Shown one piece after another: positions 9,389 to 18,382 of a stretch of 64,000 bases of DNA (position 1 is the stretch's first letter; every line of letters starts with the position of its first letter). Under the pieces are notes generated by a model that saw only the letters and a program-made list of their open reading frames with translations, was not told the origin of the DNA and made no database searches. The stretch comes from Eshraghiella sp964414835 (GTDB lineage Bacteria; Bacillota; Clostridia; Lachnospirales; Lachnospiraceae). The position numbers and the translations under genes were made by a program. The stretch is taken from positions 1 to 64,000 of the forward strand of contig CAYPWY010000004.1 of assembly GCA_964414835.1 (NCBI GenBank). Reading direction: 5' to 3'.

Positions 9389-9418
9389 CTTTCCGCCGCA
9401 GGCGTGAAAACCTGTGGA
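9389..9418 (-). repeat. GC-rich hairpin element before hisZ (copy 1 of 2)
   Basis: On the minus strand this reads TCCACAG, 8 bases, then CGCCTGCGGCGGAAAG, running straight into the hisZ ribosome binding site. The flanking arms can form a GC-rich stem-loop. A nearly identical element (one change in the 16-base core) lies at the same place before ackA at 60424-60456. It may be a dispersed palindromic repeat or a regulatory leader part. Confidence 0.6.
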
Positions 9419-9452
9419 GGATTTATTTGTAGTCCCTTTTAATTAATTGCAA

Positions 9453-9482
9453 TGCATCAAGTATGTGTTATAGCCTGATGCA
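9453..9482 (-). other. Stem-loop in the his operon leader
   Basis: A 7-bp inverted repeat, TGCATCA and TGATGCA, is separated by 16 bases in the region between the promoter and hisZ. A second small palindrome (GTGATTTATCAC) lies nearer the promoter. No run of T follows, so it is not a standard terminator. No T-box motif or histidine-rich leader peptide was found. Confidence 0.4.
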
Positions 9483-9530
9483 CTTTAATGCGCTTTATTG
9501 TGATAAATCACTAATTCACTACCACAAGAA

Positions 9531-9559
9531 AGCATAACACATAATCCATAATATGTCAA
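9531..9559 (-). promoter_or_regulatory. Probable his operon promoter
   Basis: Minus-strand TTGACA (9554-9559), exactly 17 bases, then TATGCT (9531-9536). The -35 box is perfect. It lies about 150 bases before hisZ and just after the recU stop codon, so it would drive hisZGDB-hisAI and probably rng and the genes after it. Confidence 0.7.
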
Positions 9560-9580
9560 CCCTATGTATATGAAACATTG

Positions 9581-10108
9581 TCAGCTGCGCGCATCCAAAT
9601 CCATTTGCAGTTGTTCAAGATAATGCACTAATACGCCGCCTTTTTGCCGTATTTTGTAGGAATGGTCTATTTCACCAAATTTAAAATGCTTTAAACCTCC
9701 TGATTTTGACCTGTCCCAAAAATTCCGGATATACTTAAACGGCAGATAATACTTTTCGTCACGTTTCGTATAATATATAATAATAAAAGAAATTCCGCCC
9801 TGCTTCTCAAAATCCTCCATAAAAGAAAACTGGTGTTCGTGAATGTTTTGTAACGCAAAATTGTCAGAGTGACATTCCTTGGCATCAAAGCATACAGGTA
9901 TTCCCTGTACAGTACCTATATAGTCCACAGTACTTTTATGGTCAAAATATGCCAGAGTTATATGGCGGCTTTCTTTATCAATATTGATAGGTGTAATGGG
10001 CGTAGGAACCTTCTGGATAAGGGCAAGTCCTTTTTCCCTGTACACCGTATTGGACATATTAATCATTTCCTCAAGAACCGAACCTCTCAAGCCTCTAGTT
10101 TCTGCCAT
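9581..10108 (-). CDS. recU: Holliday junction resolvase RecU
   Basis: Cuts four-way DNA junctions during recombination and chromosome segregation in Firmicutes. The 175-residue protein has the RecU nuclease core: STVDYIGTVQG, then FDAKEC, the NIHEHQ segment and the GGISFIIIYY strand. The ATG at 10108 was preferred over an adjacent TTG because GAGG lies about seven bases before it. It overlaps the pseudouridine synthase gene by 14 bases and ends a long minus-strand run. The penicillin-binding protein gene that often neighbours recU is absent. Confidence 0.93.
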   Translation of the reverse strand: MAETRGLRGSVLEEMINMSNTVYREKGLALIQKVPTPITPINIDKESRHITLAYFDHKSTVDYIGTVQGIPVCFDAKECHSDNFALQNIHEHQFSFMEDFEKQGGISFIIIYYTKRDEKYYLPFKYIRNFWDRSKSGGLKHFKFGEIDHSYKIRQKGGVLVHYLEQLQMDLDARS

Positions 10109-11072
10109 CAAAAAACCTCTTAAAATCCTCCGGATATTCAGAATGCACCGTCATACCCGATATATTTTTAAATCTTTCCTCCAAATCAGGGAAAACCAGC
10201 TTATATGAATGTAAAAGCTGTCTTTTAACCTTTAATTGCTTTCCAAGCTCCACAGAATGCTTGTTTCCGTATTTGCAGTCGCCAAGTATAGGATAACCGG
10301 CGGATGCCAGCTGTGCCCTGATTTGATGTGTTTTGCCTGTAATAAGCTTAACCTTTAACAACGTAAAACCATCATTATAATCTAACGGCTGGTATTCCGT
10401 ATTGATAAACTGACCGCCGTCAACAGGTTCAACGCTTATATTTACTTTGTTTTCATCGTCATCCTTGCAGAGATAACCGCATACCTTTTCTGATGCTTCA
10501 ACCTTTCCCATAACTATTGCAAGGTAATACTTGTCTATTGTGCGGTTTTTGATTAATTCGGACATTTTCTGAAGTCCTGCAAGAGATTTGCCGCCAATCA
10601 TAAGTCCGGACGTGTTGCGGTCAAGCCTGTTGCAGAAAGCAGGCGCAAAAGTATGTGTTATTATATCTGCCTGTCCGCTTTTTCTCAAATAATCCAACAG
10701 CATTTCATTCATTGAATAATCGGAAGCCTTCGCCTTCTGGGAAAGTACTCCGGCAGGCTTGTCGGCAATTATGATATTGTCATCCTCATAGACAATCTTA
10801 AAACCCTTATACTGTGCTGCACCATGTTTGAGGGCAGGCTTAGACAGGCTGGTTCCCATAAATTTATCAATGGTGGCATCTGCCATAAATACCTGAACTA
10901 AGTCGCCGGTATGCAGTATTTCACTGCCTTTTGCCTTGACTTTGTTAAGGGTTATATTTTTGCCGCGAAGCTGCTTAAAAATAAGTCCGGTGCCGGCATT
11001 TTTGAAAAGCTTAAACAGATACTTATCAAATCGCTGCCCAGCCTCATTATCCACAATCACAAATTCTCTCAT
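10095..11072 (-). CDS. RluA-family 23S rRNA pseudouridine synthase
   Basis: The 325-residue protein has an N-terminal S4 RNA-binding region (about residues 8-70) and a RluC/RluD-type catalytic domain with the active-site aspartate in CNRLDRNTSGL. The later KLITGKTHQIRAQLA motif is also typical. It should convert specific uridines in 23S rRNA to pseudouridine; the exact site cannot be told. The ATG at 11072 lies one base after the upstream stop codon and has only a weak ribosome binding site. A GTG nine bases earlier is an alternative. Confidence 0.88.
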   Translation of the reverse strand: MREFVIVDNEAGQRFDKYLFKLFKNAGTGLIFKQLRGKNITLNKVKAKGSEILHTGDLVQVFMADATIDKFMGTSLSKPALKHGAAQYKGFKIVYEDDNIIIADKPAGVLSQKAKASDYSMNEMLLDYLRKSGQADIITHTFAPAFCNRLDRNTSGLMIGGKSLAGLQKMSELIKNRTIDKYYLAIVMGKVEASEKVCGYLCKDDDENKVNISVEPVDGGQFINTEYQPLDYNDGFTLLKVKLITGKTHQIRAQLASAGYPILGDCKYGNKHSVELGKQLKVKRQLLHSYKLVFPDLEERFKNISGMTVHSEYPEDFKRFFDGRN

Positions 11073-11073
11073 A

Positions 11074-11652
11074 CTACACACTCATAATGGACACTTTTTC
11101 AAATACAAGCCGGATATGCTCTTTTTGCTCATCTGTAAGTCCGGTATTGCGTGCCGCAAGCTGCTTTACACGTTTATTAAACTGACCTAAATCCTTAAAA
11201 AGCTTAACCTTGGAATCAAACTCATAATAATTAAGGAAGTTGGTAACACCCTTTTCAAACCGCTCAGGCTGGGCCTTCTCATCTGCGGTGTAGGCAACAA
11301 TATTGTCATCCTTATCTATCACAAGAAAATTTATGGCAAAAGCTTTTTCCTGTGCGGTAATCAGCAAATCCTCATATAGGTTAAGAGGAGATACGTTCCT
11401 GAGGACTTGGTCATATGCTTCATCGCTGACCTTGCAGCTCCATGGTATCATAAGATACTGCACAAAAAGCTTTGCCGTAGGTAAAATTACAAGCACTGCC
11501 AGAATCGTAACGTAATTTTTGCTTGTATCAAATATTATATATCCGGTAAAATATATAACAAACATCAGAAGAAAGCCTGCCAGACAGCCTATTCCCAGTT
11601 TGATTTTTCTTGAGCGCATATATCCGCGCTGTCCTTTTTGTATTTTTTTCAT
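11074..11652 (-). CDS. Membrane protein of unknown function with two N-terminal helices
   Basis: I do not recognise this 192-residue protein. It begins with a very basic stretch, then two membrane helices at about residues 20-40 and 46-68 separated by a short loop, and a cytoplasmic-looking domain rich in charged residues to the C-terminus. AAGGCGG precedes the ATG. It sits between the SDR and pseudouridine synthase genes in a tight operon, which gives no firm clue to function. Confidence 0.75.
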   Translation of the reverse strand: MKKIQKGQRGYMRSRKIKLGIGCLAGFLLMFVIYFTGYIIFDTSKNYVTILAVLVILPTAKLFVQYLMIPWSCKVSDEAYDQVLRNVSPLNLYEDLLITAQEKAFAINFLVIDKDDNIVAYTADEKAQPERFEKGVTNFLNYYEFDSKVKLFKDLGQFNKRVKQLAARNTGLTDEQKEHIRLVFEKVSIMSV

Positions 11653-11674
11653 AATTTCCGCCTTAATGTGTTAT

Positions 11675-12415
11675 TTATTTGTCAAAAATTTTCATTATGA
11701 CCTTGTGAGGCAGCACTTTGGCAGCCGCCTCCGCCATTTTCATTGTAACGCCGTATACGCTTATTTCATTTCCAAGAGCAGCGTCCTTTATTGCCTTGGC
11801 AACAACCTTTTCCGGAGCACTGTATTTTAAACGCATAGCTTTTTCTCCTGCCACACTGAAAAATTCCGTATCCACCGGACCGGGGCACACTGCTGTCACT
11901 GTGATTCTGCGGTTTCTAAGCTCCACATTAAGAGCCCTTGAGTAGCTCAAAACATAAGCCTTGCTTGCTGCGTACACGTTAAAGCCCGGCTGCGGAGCAA
12001 ATGCAGCCGCCGATGCCGCATTTATGATTCGGCTGTGGCTCGATATGTATGGAAGGCAAAGCCCTGTAAAAAGTGTAAGTGCCTTGCAGTTTAAATCTAT
12101 CATTCCACACTGCTCATGTATATCAAGTTCATCAAAACGTCCTGTTCTGCCGTAGCCTGCGCAGTTAACCAGAAGCTTAATGTCAGGTTTCAGTTCTTCC
12201 AGACATTTATCAAAAGATTTAATATCCTCATCCTTAGTCAAATCCATTGCAAATACCCTCACGGGAATACGAAGTTCTTTTTCCAGTTCAATCAGCCGTT
12301 CTTTTCTTCTGGCTATAAGCCAGATTTCATCCATTTTACCGTATTTTCCGGCAATCTGTACGGCAAATTCCCTGCCTATTCCTGATGATGCGCCTGTTAC
12401 AACAGCAATTTTCAT
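11675..12415 (-). CDS. Short-chain dehydrogenase/reductase
   Basis: A 246-residue classical SDR. The Rossmann glycine motif TGASSGIG is at residues 7-14, NCAGYG follows near 88, and the catalytic YAASK is present about 155 with a preceding serine. The C-terminal part resembles the YqjQ/DltE group of SDRs. The enzyme should be an NAD(P)-dependent oxidoreductase, substrate unknown. AAGGAGG precedes the ATG, which overlaps the HAD gene stop by four bases. Confidence 0.9.
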   Translation of the reverse strand: MKIAVVTGASSGIGREFAVQIAGKYGKMDEIWLIARRKERLIELEKELRIPVRVFAMDLTKDEDIKSFDKCLEELKPDIKLLVNCAGYGRTGRFDELDIHEQCGMIDLNCKALTLFTGLCLPYISSHSRIINAASAAAFAPQPGFNVYAASKAYVLSYSRALNVELRNRRITVTAVCPGPVDTEFFSVAGEKAMRLKYSAPEKVVAKAIKDAALGNEISVYGVTMKMAEAAAKVLPHKVIMKIFDK

Positions 12416-13068
12416 TGTAATTCCTCCTTAAGCTCACTGAAATTTTTTATGTAATAATCTGCATTCTGCCGTTTAATATCATCCACATCTTCGGAATATT
12501 TGTCATAGACAGCACATACCTTCATTCCGGCATTGTGGCCTGCCTCGATTCCCACAATTATATCCTCAAAGACAAGACATTCCGCAGGCTTTACGTTACA
12601 AATCCCTGCACATTTTAAGTACACATCGGGAGCAGGTTTTCCTGCACCAACGTCGCAGCCTGTAACCAACGCATCAAAATAATCCTTTATACCCAGTGCC
12701 TCAAGGCATACTGTGGCTAATTCATTGGAATTGCTTGTGGCTATTGCCATTTTGATTCCGCATTCTTTGAGGGATTTGATAAAATGCTGCACTCCCTCCT
12801 TCAAAGGAACGGAATATCTGTATTTGTGCATAGCCATATCATTCCATATAGTCTTGATTTCATCAACACTCTCTTCAAGTCCGAACTCTTTCTTAAAGAA
12901 TAATGCCGTTTCGGTAAAGCTCATGCCCTCTATTCTCTTCTGCAAATCCTCCGGCAGCGCAATTCCGCGCCGGCCTAAAAACTCTATATCTATGTCCTGC
13001 CACATCCACATTGAATCTATGATTGTGCCGTCCAAATCAAAAAAACAAGCTTTAATATTTTCAAGCAT
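12412..13068 (-). CDS. HAD-superfamily hydrolase (beta-phosphoglucomutase/phosphatase-like)
   Basis: A 218-residue protein with the HAD nucleophile motif FFDLDGTIID (D11 and D13), a helical cap, the motif II region AIATSNSNE, the lysine in GAGKPAPDVY and the acidic motif VFEDIIVGIEAG. It resembles the subgroup IA phosphatases and phosphoglucomutases; the substrate is not predictable. The ATG at 13068 has GGAAGGAA upstream and is preferred to an in-frame start 30 bases earlier. The overlap with the SDR gene suggests co-expression. Confidence 0.88.
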   Translation of the reverse strand: MLENIKACFFDLDGTIIDSMWMWQDIDIEFLGRRGIALPEDLQKRIEGMSFTETALFFKKEFGLEESVDEIKTIWNDMAMHKYRYSVPLKEGVQHFIKSLKECGIKMAIATSNSNELATVCLEALGIKDYFDALVTGCDVGAGKPAPDVYLKCAGICNVKPAECLVFEDIIVGIEAGHNAGMKVCAVYDKYSEDVDDIKRQNADYYIKNFSELKEELQ

Positions 13069-13097
13069 AAAATTCCTTCCATTGTTATACATTGACA

Positions 13098-13820
13098 TTA
13101 TATTGCGGTATCTCCCAACAGATTTTTAATATCAGCTGCGGATAATTTGTAATATTCTCCGGGGCTTAAATTCTCCGGCAGTTCTAAAGCTCCCATGGAA
13201 AGCCTTTTGAGATATGTTACCTGACAGCCAAGCGCCTCCATCATTCTTTTGATTTGGTGAAACTTTCCTTCATGTAGCGTGATATAACATTTTGAAACGT
13301 CATCATTGCTGTCTATTATTTCCAATAATGCAGGAAGCGCTTTAAAATTCTTATCTACCTGAAGTCCGGCACTTACCATTTTTATATGTTCAGACGTAAG
13401 TGTGCCTGTCACCTCTGCGTAATATTTTTTATCCACATGCTTCTTTGGGGACAAAAGATTATGTGCAAGCATACCGTCATCAGTAATGAGAAGCAGTCCT
13501 TCCGTATCCTTGTCAAGCCTCCCCACAGGGAAAATACCGTTTTTGGCACCTTTAATCAGGTCAACAACCGTAGGGGTGTGTGGGTCTTCTGTGGCAGATA
13601 TGACACCTGACGGCTTGTTTATGACATAATACTCATATTCAACATATTCTATAAGTTCTCCGTTGAATGTAACATTATCACATTGGGTATCTGCTTTTTC
13701 CTTGGCGGATTTTACGATTCTGCCGTTAATTGTCACAAGACCTTTTTTGATATGCTCTTTAATCTGGCTGCGGCTTCCTGTTCCCATATCAGTAAGGTAT
13801 TTATCTATTCTAAGCTTCAT
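13098..13820 (-). CDS. RsuA-family 16S/23S rRNA pseudouridine synthase
   Basis: A 240-residue protein with an N-terminal S4 domain (from RIDKYLTDMG) and the RsuA/RluB/E/F catalytic domain, whose aspartate lies in VGRLDKDTEGLLL. HEGKFHQIKRMMEALG is the matching downstream motif. The most likely activity is pseudouridylation of 16S rRNA (RsuA), with RluB-type activity possible. The ATG at 13820 shares one base with the upstream stop (TAATG) and has GGAG nine bases before it; an ATG three codons earlier has no room for a binding site. Confidence 0.9.
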   Translation of the reverse strand: MKLRIDKYLTDMGTGSRSQIKEHIKKGLVTINGRIVKSAKEKADTQCDNVTFNGELIEYVEYEYYVINKPSGVISATEDPHTPTVVDLIKGAKNGIFPVGRLDKDTEGLLLITDDGMLAHNLLSPKKHVDKKYYAEVTGTLTSEHIKMVSAGLQVDKNFKALPALLEIIDSNDDVSKCYITLHEGKFHQIKRMMEALGCQVTYLKRLSMGALELPENLSPGEYYKLSAADIKNLLGDTAI

Positions 13821-15178
13821 TACATCCATCTCCAGCCGGGCAGATATTTATTCTTGATTGTACAGCCATTAAGCCGTCCCCATCCAAGAGGGAATCCATC
13901 AACCGTTACAAGGATGTTTTTGGCATTGCCTGTAATCTCGTTCTCATTAATCTCAATAGTTTCGCCCTTAAGGTATTTTATAACATTAATGTTGTCAACG
14001 CTGAGATTGGCAACAGTGGAATATTCATGGGCTTTAACAGCCATAGCAATTGCCTGACTTGGCTCAAAACGGTTTTTCTTAAGCTCTCCCATTAGCAGCC
14101 CGCTTCGCATTGTACGGAGCCCCTTTATATCCAAAGCACCCTCCGGCATAAGATATACTTTTTCTCCTGTTATAATTATTCTGCCGGTATCAAATTCTGT
14201 TTTAAATTCACTTAAAAACTCCAAAAGCTCATCAGGAAGCTTTCGGTTCTTTGAAACAGAAGCATAAACTGACTTCGCATCGTCACATTGTTCTGCGTTT
14301 CTGTGAAGCAATGCCACAAAATGCCCCTCACCTTCAAGACGGTGCGGAAACAACCGTATTGCTTCCGGCATATAAAAAGCCCTGACAAAGCCTTTATAGT
14401 CATATATTTTCTCAAGCTGAAAATCAGGATGCTTATCAAGAAAATACTTTATATTGTCCTCATCCTCACACATTGAAAAGGTGCAGGTGGAATAAAGCAT
14501 GTATCCGCCTGGTTTAAGCATATCAGCAGCGCTGTCAAGGATATTTTTTTGAAGCGGCGCAAAGAAATCCGGTCCCTGTGATTCCCAGCTCTTGATAAGC
14601 TTGTTATCCTTGCGGAACATTCCCTCACCGGAGCATGGCGCATCCACGAGAATTTTGTCAAAGAATCCGCCGAAAATTCCGGCAAGCTTATCGGGATATT
14701 CACAAGTAACAAGCACATTGCCTATTCCAAACACTTCGATATTTTTAAGCAATGCCTTGGCTCGCGAGGCGCTGACATCATTGGACACCAAAAGTCCGGT
14801 TCCTTTAAGCTTTGCCCCAAGCTCGGTACTTTTGCCGCCGGGAGCGGCGCACAAATCAAGAACTTTGTCACCTTCTTCCACCGGAAGCACATATGCAGGT
14901 GTCATTGCGCTTGGCTCCTGAAGATAGTACAGCCCGGCAAAGTAATACGGATGTTTTGCAGGCTTATCCTCCTGACAGTAATAAAAACCATTGGGAATCC
15001 AAGGTATGGGAGTCAGTTTAAAAGGACTTATCTTAAGAAAGTCCTCCACTGAAATCTTGGCTGTGTTGATGCGCAGTCCGTAAAGTCTGGGCTTATCAAA
15101 ACAGTCAAGATATTGTGACAATTCTTCTTCTCCAAGAAGCGTTTTCATTGAATCAATATATTTTTCAGGTAATTTCAT
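13820..15178 (-). CDS. rsmF: RsmB/RsmF-family 16S rRNA m5C methyltransferase
   Basis: A 452-residue SAM-dependent methyltransferase making 5-methylcytosine in 16S rRNA. The SAM motif DLCAAPGGKS is at residues 108-117, and the two catalytic cysteines are in DAPCSGEGMF (C182) and YSTCTFSMCEDE (C232). A C-terminal RNA-binding domain of the RsmF/PUA-like type follows. AGAGGA precedes the ATG. It is in the middle of the pepD-recU run with other rRNA-modifying enzymes on its downstream side. Confidence 0.92.
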   Translation of the reverse strand: MKLPEKYIDSMKTLLGEEELSQYLDCFDKPRLYGLRINTAKISVEDFLKISPFKLTPIPWIPNGFYYCQEDKPAKHPYYFAGLYYLQEPSAMTPAYVLPVEEGDKVLDLCAAPGGKSTELGAKLKGTGLLVSNDVSASRAKALLKNIEVFGIGNVLVTCEYPDKLAGIFGGFFDKILVDAPCSGEGMFRKDNKLIKSWESQGPDFFAPLQKNILDSAADMLKPGGYMLYSTCTFSMCEDEDNIKYFLDKHPDFQLEKIYDYKGFVRAFYMPEAIRLFPHRLEGEGHFVALLHRNAEQCDDAKSVYASVSKNRKLPDELLEFLSEFKTEFDTGRIIITGEKVYLMPEGALDIKGLRTMRSGLLMGELKKNRFEPSQAIAMAVKAHEYSTVANLSVDNINVIKYLKGETIEINENEITGNAKNILVTVDGFPLGWGRLNGCTIKNKYLPGWRWM

Positions 15179-15198
15179 ATGGTCCTCTGATTGTTATT

Positions 15199-15999
15199 TT
15201 ATAGGCTTTGGGCCCTGTATCCTTCTGCAATTATATCAAGCTGCCTTGCAAAGCTCCTTAATTGTTCAAGGTCGTTCTTTTTATATATCTCAAAAAACTC
15301 ATCCTGAATCTTAATAACTTCCTTCTTATTGGCAACCTTATAAAGGTTCTGAATATTGTTAAGTATATCCGAAACAATGTTGGCATGAATTATAAATGAG
15401 CTTTGGGCATCCATAATCTCATCATGGATTGATGACATTTCCTCATCAAGCTTCAATATTGCTTCTGCTGAAGCATTAAGTCTTTTCTTAATGTGGACGG
15501 GTATGTTGTGACGGTACTTATATTGTAACGAATGCTCAATAGTAGCCCAGAAATTCATAGCCAATGTTCTAATTTGTATTTCCACAAATATTTTCTTGGT
15601 TCCTTCCATAGTCTCCACGCTGTAGGTAACTATAAGATGATAGCTCCTGTATCCGCTGGGCTTGACATTTTCTATGTAGTCTTTTTCCTCGACTATATCC
15701 ATGTCGCTTCGTTTCTTTATTATTTCAACCACCTTGTAAATATCTTCAACAAACTGGCACATAATTCTTATTCCTGCAATGTCTTCTATCTGCTCGGTAA
15801 TCTTTTCCACCGGAATATCTTTTTTACGGCATTTCTCAAGAATACTTGAAATACTTTTAACTCTTCCGTCAACAGCCTCTATTGGCGAATAAATATTCTG
15901 TGAACGATACTCACTTATAATATGACCGAATTTAACTAACAATTCCTTAACCGCCAAATCGTAAGGCGTAAGAATTTCCTTCCATAACTGAATTTCCAT
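15199..15999 (-). CDS. relQ: Small alarmone synthetase, RelQ/YjbM type
   Basis: A 266-residue protein consisting of a (p)ppGpp synthetase domain without hydrolase, TGS or ACT domains, followed by a coiled tail. Typical elements are the RVKSISSILEK region, DIAGIRIMCQFVEDIY, the substrate-binding VKPSGYRSYHLIV and EIQIRTLAMNFWATIEHSLQYKY. Such enzymes make alarmones during cell-envelope or starvation stress. The start was set at the ATG with a perfect AGGAGG eight bases before it. This makes the gene overlap the end of the M23 peptidase gene by 53 bases. Confidence 0.92.
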   Translation of the reverse strand: MEIQLWKEILTPYDLAVKELLVKFGHIISEYRSQNIYSPIEAVDGRVKSISSILEKCRKKDIPVEKITEQIEDIAGIRIMCQFVEDIYKVVEIIKKRSDMDIVEEKDYIENVKPSGYRSYHLIVTYSVETMEGTKKIFVEIQIRTLAMNFWATIEHSLQYKYRHNIPVHIKKRLNASAEAILKLDEEMSSIHDEIMDAQSSFIIHANIVSDILNNIQNLYKVANKKEVIKIQDEFFEIYKKNDLEQLRSFARQLDIIAEGYRAQSL

Positions 16000-16828
16000 A
16001 ATAATACCTCCTGACATTATTCCGCACATAATTCAAATACGCATACGGATTAACACTTATCTCATTGCCATCCAAATCATCAACGTATATCCCGAAATGC
16101 AAATGCACATCAAACTGACCGGTAGTTCCCTCTTCGCCATAGCCGGTATCGCCCATAAGTCCCAGTACCTCGCCTGCTGCTACCCTGTCGCCTTCCTTAT
16201 ATTCATTTGCATAGCTTTGAAGATGGGCATAATAAAAATATACACCTTCATCGCTTCTTATCCCTATTCTGTAACCTCCAAGCTCTAACCAGCCTATTTT
16301 CTCTACCGTACCGTCGCATACACTGATTACCGGGAATTTGCCCGATATATTTTCGCTGGGCATAATATCACAGCCCTCATGCTTTCTTTCTCCGCCGTAG
16401 CTTCTGTCTGCCATAAATGTATCTCCGAATGAAAATGTATATTCTCCCGTGCTGCTTTCTGCCACAGGGAAAAACTGCATTCCGTCATATATTTGGTTAT
16501 ATACTCTTGCGGCGTAGAAAAAATCTTCGTATTCATACTTGGTAAGATAGTTTTTTATTTTTATATACCTTGCGTAATCAAAAGCAGCACCGCTTTTGAC
16601 ATCCGCCATATAGCAGGCAGTGACGGTGCCGAAATCAGTGTCCCACTGTTCTGCCTGCTGCGCCAGAGCTGTCATATTATCACCAAAATCCATCTGCCTG
16701 AATTGGTCATCATACAAATGAACCTGAAGTGCATTAAAGGTGCTGGCGTATATTATGTTCTGGGTTATTATGACGTCGCATACAACTGCCAGCATCATAA
16801 TCCAGAAGCTTAAAATTATTTTTTTCAA
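15947..16828 (-). CDS. M23-family peptidoglycan endopeptidase, membrane-anchored or secreted
   Basis: A 293-residue protein with an N-terminal signal or anchor helix (about residues 4-22) and a C-terminal LytM-type domain. All zinc and catalytic residues are visible: H150 and D154 in KHEGCDIM, H202 in YYAHLQS, and H242/H244 in DVHLHFG. It should cut peptide cross-links in the cell wall. The start codon is TTG, overlapping the pepD stop (TTGA) with GGAG just upstream. Its 3' end runs 53 bases into the relQ gene in another frame. Confidence 0.9.
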   Translation of the reverse strand: MKKIILSFWIMMLAVVCDVIITQNIIYASTFNALQVHLYDDQFRQMDFGDNMTALAQQAEQWDTDFGTVTACYMADVKSGAAFDYARYIKIKNYLTKYEYEDFFYAARVYNQIYDGMQFFPVAESSTGEYTFSFGDTFMADRSYGGERKHEGCDIMPSENISGKFPVISVCDGTVEKIGWLELGGYRIGIRSDEGVYFYYAHLQSYANEYKEGDRVAAGEVLGLMGDTGYGEEGTTGQFDVHLHFGIYVDDLDGNEISVNPYAYLNYVRNNVRRYYYGNSVMEGNSYALRFGG

Positions 16829-18279
16829 AGGCGCTCCAAAAGCTTTATTGTAAACTCATAAACGCGCTGTATTGACTGTATTGAAATTCTCTCGTCAAAT
16901 GTGTGTATATCATACATATCAGGTCCGTAGGATATAATATCCAGCTCCGGCATTCTTCCGGCAAAGATTCCGCATTCCAGCCCCGCATGTATGGTGGCAA
17001 ATTCAGGTTCCCTGCCGTACATATCCCGATAAAGCTCATTGATTATCTCACAAAGCCGGGATTGGCTTTTTCTTGGCCATGATGGGTAATCACCGCTTTC
17101 GCTGCAGCTGCCTCCCATAAACTCCGCAAAAGATTTAAGTCTGCATGCCAAATCCTTTTTGGCTGATTCCACAGAGCTTCTTATTGAATATCCCCCGGAG
17201 AAATGTCCGTACTTAAGCCTTAAAACACCTAAATTCAGGGATGTCTCAACCAGATTAAGGTCATGGGCGCTTCTTGCCATAACGCCATAAGGAAGCTGGC
17301 GCATAAGGCAGACTATTTTGTCAGTGCCTTCATGGCTCAGTGCCTGTACTCCGCTTACAGTGTGCTGATGACATTCAACAGTAATTCCATCATCAATTCC
17401 TTCATATTCCCTGCGCAAAGCTTTTGTAAGTTCCACGCAAAGCTTTTCAATGATTGTGCCGCCATCATCAACAGCTATTTCTGCAGTGGATTTAGTGCAG
17501 ATTGCATTGTCCACAACTCCGCCCTCAAGGCTTATCAGATTAAAATTGCAATTTACCCGTATATCATCAAGAACTCTTCCCATAAGCACATTGGCTGACG
17601 GTCTTCCTGTTCCGATTTCGGCGCCTGAATGTCCTCCGGTAAGCCCTGAGATTGTTATTCTGTAAGCATTACCACTGTACGGCTCACATTCTGCATCCAG
17701 TAAAATATCACTTCTCAATCCGCCTGCACAGCCCACAAGAAATTCTCCCTCTTTTTCGGAGTCTATGTTAAGCATATATCCTCCGCTCAATAAAGAGGTG
17801 TCCAATGCATTGGCGCCTAGAAGACCAACCTCCTCATCAACCGTAAAAACAGCTTCTATTGCAGGGTGCTTTAAATTGTTATCATCAAGAATAGCTAACA
17901 TATAGGCTGCCGCAATCCCATCGTCACCGCCGAGGGTGGTTCCGTTGGCAGTTATAAATCCATCGGAAAGTGCTTCTGTGCATATATCTATAGGGTCTGT
18001 CAGAAAATTATGGATGCTGTCCTCAGCCTTTGCTCCCACCATATCAATATGCCCCTGCAAAATAACGGCTTTGTGGTTCTCATAGCCTGCAGATGCTTCC
18101 TTATATATTATAACATTGCCTGTCGCATCCTGATTGCAGCGCAGCCCTCGCTGTTGTGCGAATGTCCGGCAGTAATCGCTTATAAGTTCAGTATGGTGTG
18201 ATACGTGTGGTATATTGCATATTTCCTCGAAGAAAAATAAAACATTCTTTGGTTCGTAATTTTCGAGTTTTCTTTCCAT
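16825..18279 (-). CDS. pepD: Aminoacyl-histidine dipeptidase (peptidase D, M20 family)
   Basis: A 484-residue cytosolic metallopeptidase that splits dipeptides such as carnosine-like Xaa-His. Metal-site motifs are GHIDMV (76-81, H77/D79), LGGDDGIA (bridging Asp near 119-120), and VDEEVGLLGA (Glu near 149-150), with a dimerisation domain between about 190 and 390. The ATG has GGAAGGTGG upstream; an adjacent TTG is less likely. It is the first gene of the long minus-strand run ending with recU. Confidence 0.93.
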   Translation of the reverse strand: MERKLENYEPKNVLFFFEEICNIPHVSHHTELISDYCRTFAQQRGLRCNQDATGNVIIYKEASAGYENHKAVILQGHIDMVGAKAEDSIHNFLTDPIDICTEALSDGFITANGTTLGGDDGIAAAYMLAILDDNNLKHPAIEAVFTVDEEVGLLGANALDTSLLSGGYMLNIDSEKEGEFLVGCAGGLRSDILLDAECEPYSGNAYRITISGLTGGHSGAEIGTGRPSANVLMGRVLDDIRVNCNFNLISLEGGVVDNAICTKSTAEIAVDDGGTIIEKLCVELTKALRREYEGIDDGITVECHQHTVSGVQALSHEGTDKIVCLMRQLPYGVMARSAHDLNLVETSLNLGVLRLKYGHFSGGYSIRSSVESAKKDLACRLKSFAEFMGGSCSESGDYPSWPRKSQSRLCEIINELYRDMYGREPEFATIHAGLECGIFAGRMPELDIISYGPDMYDIHTFDERISIQSIQRVYEFTIKLLERL

Positions 18280-18382
18280 CAAGCCACCTTCCCAAAAAAC
18301 AAAATTATCCGTATACTATTTTGCCACAAAATCAGCAAAAAATCAATCGAATAACGGATTATGTTCACTAATATATTAAATT

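Noticed and set aside
9400..9530. Histidine T-box or attenuator before hisZ
   Set aside because: No T-box core sequence, no histidine-codon run and no hairpin followed by a T run.
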